Assembly (NCBI GenBank): GCA_903876735.1
Contig: CAIRAW010000046.1
Span: 1 to 39,405 of the forward strand
DNA: 39,405 nucleotides
From: an uncultured beta proteobacterium
GTDB taxonomy: Bacteria > Pseudomonadota > Gammaproteobacteria > Burkholderiales > Burkholderiaceae_C
Direction: 5' to 3'
The notes below the pieces were generated by a model. The model was not told the origin of the DNA. It ran no database searches and worked only from the letters and a program-made list of their open reading frames with translations. The position numbers and the translations under genes are program-made. This document shows, piece by piece, positions 31,673-39,405 of this stretch (positions within the stretch are counted from its first letter, which is position 1; the number at the start of each line of letters is the position of its first letter).

Positions 31673-32497
31673 TTATTTCTTTCCGGTCGTACGCCAAAAC
31701 CGGACCAGGGCGAGCCTTCGCATGAATTTCAGCACAGAGAAAACCATCAACGCATAGACGCTCAATAAGGACAGGCGACCCTTTGCATGCAGTACCCGGT
31801 AATTATCAATATCCGATCGAGCCATCAGCCATAAATTGGAACTCAAACCAGCCATTCCGTAGGGCATCTTATAAGTCGCCGCCAGTTCAACCTCGAGTTG
31901 CACAATCTTAGCGCCATCGAACAATATTTCAAGCCAAAGAAGGCGATCTTCCATGTGGCGTCTTCCCTCGAAAAACCGATGCTGAATGTTGGATCGCAGC
32001 ATGACTGAAGGGGTTATGAATCTATTTTTCAGTAACAGTTGCCACTTGCGAATGGACTTTTCTGACCCTTGTTTCAATGACCAATCCAGTTTGACGTCTG
32101 TTCGCGTGAGTACCTTGTGCTGATGGCCACAAAGGGCCACGTCCGGATGGCACTTCATGTAACTGTATTGAATTTCAATCTTTTCAGGATGCCAGGCATC
32201 GTCGGCATCAAGAAAAGCGATCAAGGGCTGACGGGCCGCAGCCCACCCCGCATTGCGCGCCGAGGCCGCCCCCCGGTTAGTCTCCAACTGAATGAGGCGC
32301 ACCCAGCCGGGATAATCCGTTGCCAGTTTCGTCAGCACGACCCATGTGTCATCGCCGCTGGCATCATCGACCAGAATGACTTCAGCCGGCTTCACGGTCT
32401 GCTGCACGATGGATGCAAACGCGCGCCCGATCGTCAGGCTGCAGCGATAACACGGCATCACCACACTGACCGGCGCCAGCGATTCTTGTGCTGTCAT
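31673..32497 (-). CDS. GT2 glycosyltransferase
   Basis: This 274-residue GT-A enzyme carries 'SVVMPCYRCSLTIGRAFASI', 'EVILVDDASGDDT', 'NRGAASARNAGWAAA' and the metal site 'FLDADDAWHPEKI'. It should add one sugar to the lipid-linked repeat unit at the cytoplasmic face. ATG 32497 overlaps the stop of the preceding GT2 gene (ATGA), which decides the start over a longer frame. The C-terminus is basic and weakly hydrophobic, fitting membrane contact. The donor is unknown. Confidence 0.88.
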   Translation of the reverse strand: MTAQESLAPVSVVMPCYRCSLTIGRAFASIVQQTVKPAEVILVDDASGDDTWVVLTKLATDYPGWVRLIQLETNRGAASARNAGWAAARQPLIAFLDADDAWHPEKIEIQYSYMKCHPDVALCGHQHKVLTRTDVKLDWSLKQGSEKSIRKWQLLLKNRFITPSVMLRSNIQHRFFEGRRHMEDRLLWLEILFDGAKIVQLEVELAATYKMPYGMAGLSSNLWLMARSDIDNYRVLHAKGRLSLLSVYALMVFSVLKFMRRLALVRFWRTTGKK

Positions 32498-33342
32498 GTT
32501 TGGGTCCAGTGCCGTGGCAAGCCCCGCAGTCGCCGGCCCCAATCGAGCACGACCCGTGTTCTTTTTTCGCCCAGCACAAACCACGATAGCGCGCGCAGAT
32601 AGGCACGGACCAAGGCCAGAAGCCAGATCCGACCCGGCCACCTGAGTCCGTTTTTGCGCTGCGCCGCCCTGACCTCGCGCAAAGCCGACAGCGTATTTCC
32701 AAGCGCGCTGCTGATGCCGCCCTGGCGCATGGCGGAAAAAACGATGTCGGGCATGAAAAAAGCGTCCCGGCTCTCAAGTTCACGCAACAGCAACTCATAA
32801 TCCCCGGCGATGCGAAACGACTCATCAAAAACACCGTGCTCGCGAAACAATCGCCGCCGGTGCAGCACCGAAGGGTGCGGAATGCACATCAGTTGCTTGA
32901 AGCGCTCCTTCAATTGCATCCAAGGCTCGCCAATCGGGTACAGCAGTTCCCCGCCTACGCCAACCAGATTGACCTGGCTGTAAGCCACATTGATGTCGTC
33001 GGGCACCTGCGTCAACTTGCTTGCAACGCGCGCCAGGACCTGCTCGTCCCACAGATAATCGTCTGATCCCAGGAAGCATATCCACTCCCCCTTGGCCTGC
33101 GCCAGCGCCTTGTTCCATGCGTGATAGATACCGCGATCCGGCTCGGAGACGCAATAGGCAATGTGGCGGGAATTGGCGCGCAGCACCTCAACACTTCCAT
33201 CCGAAGAGCCGCCGTCTATCACGATCAATTCGACATTCCCGTAGGTCTGCGAAATGACGCTGTCCAGGCATTGCTGCAATGTCGCCCCACTGTTGTAGGC
33301 GGCAACCAGCACGCTCAGCAGCGGTCGACCTTCATCGCTCAT
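32494..33342 (-). CDS. GT2 glycosyltransferase
   Basis: This 282-residue GT-A enzyme has 'SVLVAAYNSGATLQQCLDSV', 'LIVIDGGSSDGS', 'EPDRGIYHAWNKAL' and the metal site 'FLGSDDYLW'. The 'EPDxGIYDAMNKG'-like block is typical of WcaA/WfgS-type O-antigen transferases, for which GalNAc, GlcNAc or fucose donors are known; a fucosyl donor would match gmd-fcl here. Its start overlaps the stop of the broken gmd by 4 bases, and its stop overlaps the next GT2 start. Confidence 0.88.
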   Translation of the reverse strand: MSDEGRPLLSVLVAAYNSGATLQQCLDSVISQTYGNVELIVIDGGSSDGSVEVLRANSRHIAYCVSEPDRGIYHAWNKALAQAKGEWICFLGSDDYLWDEQVLARVASKLTQVPDDINVAYSQVNLVGVGGELLYPIGEPWMQLKERFKQLMCIPHPSVLHRRRLFREHGVFDESFRIAGDYELLLRELESRDAFFMPDIVFSAMRQGGISSALGNTLSALREVRAAQRKNGLRWPGRIWLLALVRAYLRALSWFVLGEKRTRVVLDWGRRLRGLPRHWTQT

Positions 33343-33818
33343 GGCGCACCGGTCAACTTGCCTGGCGCACTCACATCCAGGCCGCTGCGCCCAGCATCGA
33401 GCATGAGTTTGACCAGTTCCGGCAGCGTGGTTTTTGCTTCCCAGTGCAGGATCTTGCGGGCCCGTTCCGGGTTGCCGCCGCTCCAGCCAATGTCCGACGG
33501 GCGAAAGAAGCGTTGATCGCTGATGACATGTTCAGACCAGTCCAGATCCAGGTTTTCGAAAGCCATTTGCACAAAATCCTGGAGTGATGCCGAGCGACCG
33601 GTGGCGATCACAAAATCGTCGGCCTGGTCCAGCTGCAACATGCGCCACATGGCGTCCACATACTCGGGGGCAAAGCCCCAGTCGCGCACAATATCCGGAA
33701 AACGCTCCTCAAGCATTTCATTGACGGACAGGACATGCGCCGTCTTAACGCGACACAGTAGGCGCGCAGCGTAGTAGGTTGCCGTCAGCACGCTGATACT
33801 CAAATAGTTATTCTGCAA
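33339..33818 (-). pseudogene. 5'-truncated second GDP-mannose 4,6-dehydratase
   Basis: From residue 41 of this 159-residue frame ('DIVRDWGFAPEYVDAMWRML', 'DDFVIATG', 'RFFRPSDI', 'ARKILHW') the sequence is the C-terminal third of a GDP-mannose 4,6-dehydratase of the shorter type. The Rossmann NAD site and catalytic YxxxK are missing. The upstream 40 codons do not look like the family and overlap the 3' end of the GT9 gene. Only a TTG at 33818 or an ATG at 33716 could start it. An intact gmd of another subtype lies at 37146-38282. The 4-base overlap with the next GT2 gene survives, so the remnant may persist for translational coupling. Confidence 0.78.
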
Positions 33819-35010
33819 CTTGGATTATCCCAGAGTCTTTATTTTGCAACGAAACCAGTTCCAAGACACGTTTGACACTGACATCCCTGATGCACGGCAC
33901 AGGTCCAGCAGGGTCGTGTATTTGAGAGCATTGCCAATTGCAACCATAGCAGGACATCTCATGGTTTGCAGCGATAGGCTTGATTCCGGAAATGCTGTCC
34001 GGATACGGCATGAAGCGCCCAAAATGTCCACCACCAACAATACCCACAGTAGGCGTAGAAACCGCTGCGGCCAGATGAAGCGCCGAAGTCTCATTGGTGA
34101 TCAGCAAACAAGCGCCCCGCAACAGTTCGACCAATTCCGGTAGACTCGTCGCACCTCCAAGATTAAGCATTGGAACAGTGCTCAGGTCAGCGATTTTTTG
34201 GCATAAAAGCGTTTCCGATGTTCCACCACACAACACCGGAAGCCAACCGTATACCAAGTGCAATTGTGTGGTAACTTCCAAAAAATGGGCGACGGGCCAA
34301 CGTCGTCCAATCCGTGATGCGCCAGGAAAGACAATGAAATATGGAGAACTGATCTTCAATCTGTCCGGTAAATCAACAAGTTGGGGCAGATATGACCGGT
34401 TCGCTGCGAAGTCCAGAGCGCTGAGATTGCGAATGAATTCTGCATTGCGCTCCAATTCCATGAGAGGCGCTGGGCTGGTCATCACCAATCTGGTGTACCA
34501 GCGGTCAGATATGGCCTTAAGGTACGGATTAATATTACTGAGATCACCGACCGAACCGATGCGTTGCGAGGCCGCCGACGCACGGATGACCGCATCTCCC
34601 TCCAAAAAAACACGCGAAAAGGCGGACTCTATCGCAACATCAAATCCTGACAACCGGAGCCCTCGCAGCGTTCGGAAGCGATAAATCGGATCTTCGGTTA
34701 GCCTGCGAACGTCAATGGACAATACTTTATCCCAATGCGGCAATCCTCTGGCGAGATCAACCCATATGGAATTGGCACAAAGTGTGATTTCAAAACCAGC
34801 ATAGAGGCGGCGAAACTCCTTCGCGGAATCAAGCCAGATGACGAAATCACCAATGGCGTCCAACCGGACCAGCAATAGCCCTTTTGAGTCACTCTGACGC
34901 CAAGCAATACGCGCCAATGTATCCACAAGATACAGGAAGGCTATTTGAAACAATCTAGGCAGGTATTTGTACCACTCCCGATTGCCAACAACGACTCCGC
35001 AACTGCTCAT
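33808..35010 (-). CDS. GT9 (heptosyltransferase-family) glycosyltransferase
   Basis: This 400-residue GT-B protein resembles ADP-heptose:LPS heptosyltransferases: 'LLLVRLDAIGDFVIWLDSA' near residue 43, 'FPGASRIGRRWPVAHFLEV' and the donor-site 'TNETSALHLAAAVSTPTVGIVGGGH'. A C-terminal cluster 'CYGCNWQC' is unusual and may bind metal. It probably adds a sugar to the surface glycan rather than core heptose. Its 3' end overlaps the broken gmd frame by 11 bases, and the methyltransferase stop is 6 bases upstream of its start. Base composition is low in GC. Confidence 0.85.
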   Translation of the reverse strand: MSSCGVVVGNREWYKYLPRLFQIAFLYLVDTLARIAWRQSDSKGLLLVRLDAIGDFVIWLDSAKEFRRLYAGFEITLCANSIWVDLARGLPHWDKVLSIDVRRLTEDPIYRFRTLRGLRLSGFDVAIESAFSRVFLEGDAVIRASAASQRIGSVGDLSNINPYLKAISDRWYTRLVMTSPAPLMELERNAEFIRNLSALDFAANRSYLPQLVDLPDRLKISSPYFIVFPGASRIGRRWPVAHFLEVTTQLHLVYGWLPVLCGGTSETLLCQKIADLSTVPMLNLGGATSLPELVELLRGACLLITNETSALHLAAAVSTPTVGIVGGGHFGRFMPYPDSISGIKPIAANHEMSCYGCNWQCSQIHDPAGPVPCIRDVSVKRVLELVSLQNKDSGIIQVAE

Positions 35011-35016
35011 GGGTAA

Positions 35017-35712
35017 CTATTTGCTTGCAACGACGAACAGGACAGGATCAAGAATCTTCGGGTTGGGATTGACATTGACTGCCCGCAAGAAACGAACAGC
35101 TCTTCTGTACGCATATCGAATCAATCGGTGAAAAACTTGTTTTACCCCTGATTGATATATTTCCTCAAAACCGTGGAACTCGAATTCCTTGAAACCAGCA
35201 GTCAAAAGCACTTGAGCCAGACTGTGTTCTACAAAACCAGTTACATGCGTAAAATCATTGAAATGATGTAGATATCCATACGGACTTTGCAGATTTGGCA
35301 CTTGAATAATAACGCGCCCACCCTTTTTCAAACCGGTACGCATGGCCTGCAAAAACTTGATCGTCTGATCTCTTGGCACGTGCTCCAGAACATCGAGGCA
35401 TGTTATCAAGGTGAACCTTTCAGGATTAGCCAACAACCATTCAGCAGTGTCCTCAACCAATTCACAGTCAAGTTCCAGTGCTCGACAAAAATTTACAGTG
35501 GACTCTGATATATCAACCCCATGGTAATTAAATCCCCAGTCGCGCATACAGGACAGCATCTCACCACGGCCAATTCCAATATCAAGCACAAAGTCTGAAC
35601 GGACATCCGGGAAATAATCGCGATAGTTGATCTTAAATTGCTTGAACTTGAACTTGGCTTGCTCAAATCCATCAAATGACACATCGACATAGTTGTCAAA
35701 GATTTCTTTCAT
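35017..35712 (-). CDS. SAM-dependent methyltransferase
   Basis: This 231-residue class I methyltransferase has motif I 'VLDIGIGRGEM' (42-52), the acidic 'GVDIS' end of strand 2, 'LITCLDVLEHVPRD' and 'GGRVIIQVPNLQSP', the Methyltransf_23 pattern. In glycan clusters such enzymes methylate sugars or cap the chain. The acceptor is not shown by sequence. Its start overlaps the 3' end of the flippase gene by 17 bases. It lies in the lowest-GC part of the cluster. Confidence 0.86.
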   Translation of the reverse strand: MKEIFDNYVDVSFDGFEQAKFKFKQFKINYRDYFPDVRSDFVLDIGIGRGEMLSCMRDWGFNYHGVDISESTVNFCRALELDCELVEDTAEWLLANPERFTLITCLDVLEHVPRDQTIKFLQAMRTGLKKGGRVIIQVPNLQSPYGYLHHFNDFTHVTGFVEHSLAQVLLTAGFKEFEFHGFEEIYQSGVKQVFHRLIRYAYRRAVRFLRAVNVNPNPKILDPVLFVVASK

Positions 35713-37087
35713 TTTTACCTATTCTTCTTATTAGGCTGTTCCGGAAATAAAATCCATACAGTGGCAAAACAACTGCACAATACAAGACAATATACGATGC
35801 CAACATTCCTACTATACCGAAATAGTTCAACGATATCAGTTTTATCGGAAGGGCAAGGATGGTCAACATGAGCACAGTGAAAACCTGTTCACGGACGATG
35901 CCACAGCCATTCATCATCATTGCCAGAGCATTGCCCAAGGTCTCGCAAAATATCCACACAAAATAAGTCAGGACAAATAGCAACGGAACTGAAATTGTTC
36001 CTTTGGTCCACCATTCAATGAGTTGCGGACTGAGCGCGAACAATATACCACCACCAAGTGCAGTCAGGCTTGCCGTCAAAATCAGACTTCTCTTGAGCGT
36101 CTTGAAAATAAATTCTTTGTCACCTCTGGCATGGGCGTCAGCATAGGCTGACCATAGGGGTGCATTCACCATGGACAGTGGTTGCACTACGAACTGAAAA
36201 AGCCTCTGAGTCACACTGTAAATCGCCACCTGCGCCGCACCCAATGTGCTGGCAATAATCAGACTGTCGGCACCCCAACCGACCATAGTGCCAATCTGCA
36301 GCACAAAGAAAAGTCCGCCCACGCGGAGCAGTGAATTTCTCTCGGTGCGAACAGCAGCATGGATGCCATGTAGACGAAACAAGCCACGGCTTTTCAGTAG
36401 TATCAGCAACAAGAAACCACTGATCGATTGGCAACCCAAAGTCGCAAGAACCAGAGCGGGGATCCCGGCTTCATTTCTTGCAGCCCACCACAGCGCGGCA
36501 AGCGACACAACTGAACCTAGAGCCGTCGCCACATGCGCTTCAAATGAGCGCTGAAGTCCGGCAAAAACCCGATGAACCCCGGTGGAAAAAAGATTGATTC
36601 CAAATAGAAATGCAAACAAAAATAATGACAGCTGAATCTCATCGCCGATCGCCGGATTCCGCACTTTGATGATACTTGCCCAAGGCAGGGTGGCAATCAC
36701 GACGGCCAGCAACGATCCGGCAAGAATTCCAAGAAGGAACAAAAGCCCCAATCCTCCACTGATCGCGTTTGTCACATCTAACCGCTTTTCCTGCGTTGCG
36801 GCCTTGGCAACCTGATTGGTCAAGGCGTTGCCTGTACCCAAATCAAGGAAAACCAGCATGCCGACAAAGCTGGCAATTGTCATCCACACACCGAATCGCT
36901 CTGCACCAAGGTACGGGAGCGTCCAACTGACACTAAACACCATCACCAGCATGGTGATGCATTTACTGAGCAGATTAGCCACTACAGACCAAAGCGCCAA
37001 GCGATAACGCTCATCGCTTCGCCCCTGTTCCGTGGAAACATCAAAAGGGCGCAGTCGCATGTACCTCGCTAGGGAGGAAAGTTTCAT
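35696..37087 (-). CDS. Wzx-like lipid-linked oligosaccharide flippase
   Basis: This 463-residue integral membrane protein has 12-14 hydrophobic helices with no soluble domain and matches the polysaccharide biosynthesis/MATE-like flippase family (early 'SVSWTLPYLGAERFGVWMTI'). It should move the undecaprenyl-linked repeat unit across the inner membrane. The gene has low GC and high A/T third positions compared with gmd upstream, suggesting transfer. It lies 58 bases after gmd. No wzy polymerase is visible in the window. Confidence 0.88.
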   Translation of the reverse strand: MKLSSLARYMRLRPFDVSTEQGRSDERYRLALWSVVANLLSKCITMLVMVFSVSWTLPYLGAERFGVWMTIASFVGMLVFLDLGTGNALTNQVAKAATQEKRLDVTNAISGGLGLLFLLGILAGSLLAVVIATLPWASIIKVRNPAIGDEIQLSLFLFAFLFGINLFSTGVHRVFAGLQRSFEAHVATALGSVVSLAALWWAARNEAGIPALVLATLGCQSISGFLLLILLKSRGLFRLHGIHAAVRTERNSLLRVGGLFFVLQIGTMVGWGADSLIIASTLGAAQVAIYSVTQRLFQFVVQPLSMVNAPLWSAYADAHARGDKEFIFKTLKRSLILTASLTALGGGILFALSPQLIEWWTKGTISVPLLFVLTYFVWIFCETLGNALAMMMNGCGIVREQVFTVLMLTILALPIKLISLNYFGIVGMLASYIVLYCAVVLPLYGFYFRNSLIRRIGKNERNL

Positions 37088-37145
37088 CGCTAGGGTTGAT
37101 CTTTCAAACAGACTGTCGCGACATGTCCCAGGCCTTCAATTTTTG

Positions 37146-38282
37146 TTAACCCATGCTCACGGCGATCTTGTAACCGTGCTGCTGCAAAAGCGCCTGTTTC
37201 TTTGCCTCCGCCAGATCGGTCGCCACCATCTCCTGCACCATTTCATCGAGGGTGATCACTGGCACCCAGCCGAGTTTTTGTTTGGCTTTGCTTGGGTCGC
37301 CGAGCAGGGTTTCGACTTCAGTGGGGCGGAAGTAGCGGGGGTCTATGCGCACTACCGGGATTGCCGAGGGCATGGGTTGCGGGTCGGTGCCCACAATGAC
37401 CGCCGGCGGATTTGTCCAGTAACCAACCTCATTGACACCTTCGCCTTCCCAGCGCAGTTGCATGCCCAGGACGGTGGCCGTCTTTTCTATGAACTGGCGC
37501 ACGCTGTACTGCACCCCGGTGGCGATGACGAAGTCTTCAGGCTTGTCTTGCTGCAGCATCAGCCACTGCACGCGCACGTAGTCCTTGGCATGACCCCAGT
37601 CGCGCAGGGCGTCTATGTTGCCCATGTAGAGGCAAGTCTCCAGGGCCTGGCTGATATTGGCCAGGCCGCGCGTGATCTTGCGGGTAACAAAGGTCTCGCC
37701 TCGGCGTGGGCTTTCATGGTTAAAGAGGATACCGTTGCAAGCATAGATGCCGTAGGCCTCACGGTAGTTGACCGTGATCCAGTAGGCGTACATCTTGGCC
37801 ACGGCATAAGGACTGCGCGGGTAGAACGGCGTCGTTTCCGTTTGCGGTGTTTCCTGCACCAGGCCGTAGAGTTCGGAGGTTGAGGCCTGGTAGAAGCGGG
37901 TTTTCTTCTCCAGTTTGAGGATGCGGATGGCTTCGAGTATGCGCAGGGTGCCCATGGCGTCTACGTCGGCGGTGTATTCGGGGCTCTCAAAGCTGACGGC
38001 CACGTGAGACTGGGCGCCCAGGTTGTAGATCTCGTCAGGCTGGGTTTCCTGGATGATGCGCACCAGGTTGCTGGTGTCGGTCAGGTCGCCATAGTGCAAC
38101 CTGAAGTTGGCGTTTTCTATGTGCGGGTCCTGGTAGATGTGGTCGACGCGCTGGGTGTTGAAGGAACTGGCGCGGCGCTTGATGCCGTGTACCAGGTAAC
38201 CTTTTTCCAGCAGCAACTCGGCCAGATAGCTTCCGTCTTGGCCGGTGATGCCGGTGATGAGGGCGGTCTTTTGGGTGCTCAT
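37146..38282 (-). CDS. gmd: GDP-mannose 4,6-dehydratase
   Basis: This 378-residue enzyme converts GDP-mannose to GDP-4-keto-6-deoxymannose, the first committed step to GDP-L-fucose. It has the NAD loop '[21 protein letters not shown]' split near residue 10, '[16 protein letters not shown]', catalytic 'YAVAK', '[16 protein letters not shown]' and '[14 protein letters not shown]'. This is the long (E. coli-type) subgroup. Its start overlaps the fcl stop (ATGA). Its GC is higher than that of the downstream flippase. It is intact, unlike the second copy at 33339. Confidence 0.97.
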   Translation of the reverse strand: MSTQKTALITGITGQDGSYLAELLLEKGYLVHGIKRRASSFNTQRVDHIYQDPHIENANFRLHYGDLTDTSNLVRIIQETQPDEIYNLGAQSHVAVSFESPEYTADVDAMGTLRILEAIRILKLEKKTRFYQASTSELYGLVQETPQTETTPFYPRSPYAVAKMYAYWITVNYREAYGIYACNGILFNHESPRRGETFVTRKITRGLANISQALETCLYMGNIDALRDWGHAKDYVRVQWLMLQQDKPEDFVIATGVQYSVRQFIEKTATVLGMQLRWEGEGVNEVGYWTNPPAVIVGTDPQPMPSAIPVVRIDPRYFRPTEVETLLGDPSKAKQKLGWVPVITLDEMVQEMVATDLAEAKKQALLQQHGYKIAVSMG

Positions 38283-39244
38283 GCGGATTGCCTTAAAAAG
38301 TCCTGGTAGGCCAGTTGCAGGCCTTGCTGCAGCTTGACACGGGCCTGCCAGCCCAGGGCTTGAAGCCGGCTGCTGTCCATCAGTTTGCGTGGGGTGCCGT
38401 CGGGTTTGCTGGGGTCAAAGTCGATGCTGCCCTGGTATCCCATAGCCTGGCTTACGGCTTGGGCCAGTTCGGCAATGGTGATGTCACTGCCAAAACCGAC
38501 GTTGATGTGGCTCAGCATAGCTTGGGTTTGCTGCTGGTAGGTGGCCTGGGGCAGGTTCATCACAAAAACGCTGGCGGCGGCCATGTCGTCCACGTACAAG
38601 AACTCGCGCCGTGGCGTCCCACTGCCCCAGATGGTGACGCTGGGAGCCTTGTTGACCGTGGCTTCGTGAAAGCGCCGGATCAGGGCCGGGATGACGTGGC
38701 TGTTTTCCCGGTGGTAGTTGTCGCCGGGGCCGTAGAGGTTGGTTGGCATCACGCTGCGGTAGTCGACGCCGTGGCTGGCGCCGTACTGCCGGTTATAGCT
38801 CTCGCAGAGCTTGATGCCCGTTATCTTGGCGATGGCATAGGGCTCATTGGTGGGCTCGAGCGGACCGGTCAGCAGGGCCGATTCGGCCATGGGTTGAGGT
38901 GCCAGCTTGGGGTAGATGCAACTCGATCCCAGGAACAGAAGTTTTTTGACGCCGGCGCAAAAGGCCTGGTGGATGACGTTGGCCTGAACCATCAGGTTCT
39001 GGTAGATGAACTCGGCCGGGTAAGTGCTGTTGGCGTGGATACCACCCACTTTGGCTGCGGCCAGGTAGACCTGATCGGGCTTTTCTGCTTGAAAGAAGGC
39101 CTTTACTGCGGCTTGGTCGCATAGATCAAGTTCGGTGTGGCTGCGGGTGATGATGTTGGTCTGATCCTGCTGTTGCAAGGCGCGCACGATGGCCGAGCCC
39201 ACCATGCCTCGGTGGCCCGCAACATAGATACGGGTCTGCGTCAC
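38279..39244 (-). CDS. fcl: GDP-L-fucose synthase
   Basis: This 321-residue epimerase-reductase turns GDP-4-keto-6-deoxymannose into GDP-L-fucose with NADPH. Hallmarks are '[16 protein letters not shown]' (9-24), '[15 protein letters not shown]', '[14 protein letters not shown]' and catalytic 'YAIAK'. It starts at GTG 39244, overlapping the rfbC stop (GTGA), and its own stop overlaps the gmd start. The order fcl-gmd is reversed from the common gmd-fcl, but coupling is tight. Confidence 0.96.
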   Translation of the reverse strand: MTQTRIYVAGHRGMVGSAIVRALQQQDQTNIITRSHTELDLCDQAAVKAFFQAEKPDQVYLAAAKVGGIHANSTYPAEFIYQNLMVQANVIHQAFCAGVKKLLFLGSSCIYPKLAPQPMAESALLTGPLEPTNEPYAIAKITGIKLCESYNRQYGASHGVDYRSVMPTNLYGPGDNYHRENSHVIPALIRRFHEATVNKAPSVTIWGSGTPRREFLYVDDMAAASVFVMNLPQATYQQQTQAMLSHINVGFGSDITIAELAQAVSQAMGYQGSIDFDPSKPDGTPRKLMDSSRLQALGWQARVKLQQGLQLAYQDFLRQSA

Positions 39245-39405
39245 GCTGCTGTGCCCCCGACATCAGCAAACACCGGCGCGTCCAGCAACGCCACCCCCGC
39301 CTGATCCTTGGCAGAAACCAGCGGCTGTATGCCCTCAAGTGGCCAGTCGATGGCCAGCGTCGGGTCGTCCCAGGCGATACAGCACTCATGCTGCGGTGCG
39401 TAATA
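39241..39405 (-). CDS. rfbC: dTDP-4-dehydrorhamnose 3,5-epimerase, C-terminal part only
   Basis: A frame entering from the right edge encodes 54 residues and a stop. It reads '[20 protein letters not shown]', then 'WPLEG' and 'LVSAKDQAG', the C-terminus of RmlC/RfbC, which makes dTDP-4-keto-L-rhamnose. It has no start in the window. 'CC' replaces the usual 'RG' after 'HE', and a tail of about 15 residues follows 'SAKDQ'. Its TGA overlaps the fcl GTG. It indicates that dTDP-L-rhamnose genes continue to the right. Confidence 0.9.
   Translation of the reverse strand, partial: YYAPQHECCIAWDDPTLAIDWPLEGIQPLVSAKDQAGVALLDAPVFADVGGTAA

Noticed and set aside
28322..39405. Insertion sequences or transposase remnants in the glycan cluster
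   Set aside because: Mosaic composition and a broken gmd suggested one, but I saw no transposase motif, terminal inverted repeat or target duplication.

Overview
The window reads as a chromosomal stretch of a betaproteobacterium, most likely Burkholderiales/Comamonadaceae (Rhodoferax-, Polaromonas- or Acidovorax-like). I infer this from the high GC of most genes, the argB-slmA arrangement, the abundance of TetR-led CoA-ester operons and a 'GGAGCGTGGGGGC' intergenic repeat that I associate with that family. No database search was possible, so the genus is a guess. I found no tRNA, rRNA, CRISPR array, transposase or phage gene.

Region 1 (1-9017) is ordinary core and accessory material: an Atm1-type ABC exporter with a small palindrome inserted in frame, a YciA thioesterase and an MFS transporter, a CobB sirtuin, an orphan periplasmic binding protein followed by an alpha/beta hydrolase and a clear intrinsic terminator, a membrane PAS-GGDEF diguanylate cyclase, and a small periplasmic cytochrome c.

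Region 2 (9148-15281) is the most unusual part. A TetR gene with a palindrome lying between its -35 and -10 boxes leads an overlapping operon. It encodes a stand-alone B12-binding subunit, a very divergent acyl-CoA mutase large subunit, and a protein that fuses a MeaB-type G-protein chaperone to a PaaI-type thioesterase. Facing it is a second operon: TetR, an enoyl-CoA-reductase-like SDR and a second hotdog thioesterase. The mutase lacks the residues that define methylmalonyl-, isobutyryl- and 2-hydroxyisobutyryl-CoA mutases, so a B12-dependent carbon-skeleton rearrangement of an unknown acyl-CoA is predicted.

Region 3 (25957 down to 15330, minus strand) is a ten-gene TetR-led beta-oxidation operon: acyl-CoA dehydrogenase, DUF2147 protein, FadB-like bifunctional enzyme, thiolase, double-hotdog thioesterase, three accessory genes (SDR, DsbA/GST-kappa-like protein, enoyl-CoA isomerase) and an HSDL2-like SDR. 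Several members resemble enzymes of eukaryotic peroxisomes. It could work upstream or downstream of region 2, shortening branched or otherwise blocked acyl chains.

Region 4 (26037-28261) holds slmA, argB and an H-NS-family gene, with a repeat/hairpin element between slmA and argB.

Region 5 (28322-39405, minus strand) is a visibly lower-GC surface-polysaccharide (O-antigen or exopolysaccharide) cluster. Read in the direction of transcription it runs: rfbC (cut by the window edge), fcl, gmd, a flippase, a SAM methyltransferase, a GT9 enzyme, a broken second gmd, three GT2 genes, an epimerase/reductase, another GT2 and a small phosphoglycosyl transferase. Most neighbours overlap by 4 bases. It should make GDP-L-fucose and dTDP-L-rhamnose, start a glycan on undecaprenyl phosphate, extend it and flip it. 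No polymerase, ligase or chain-length gene lies in the window.
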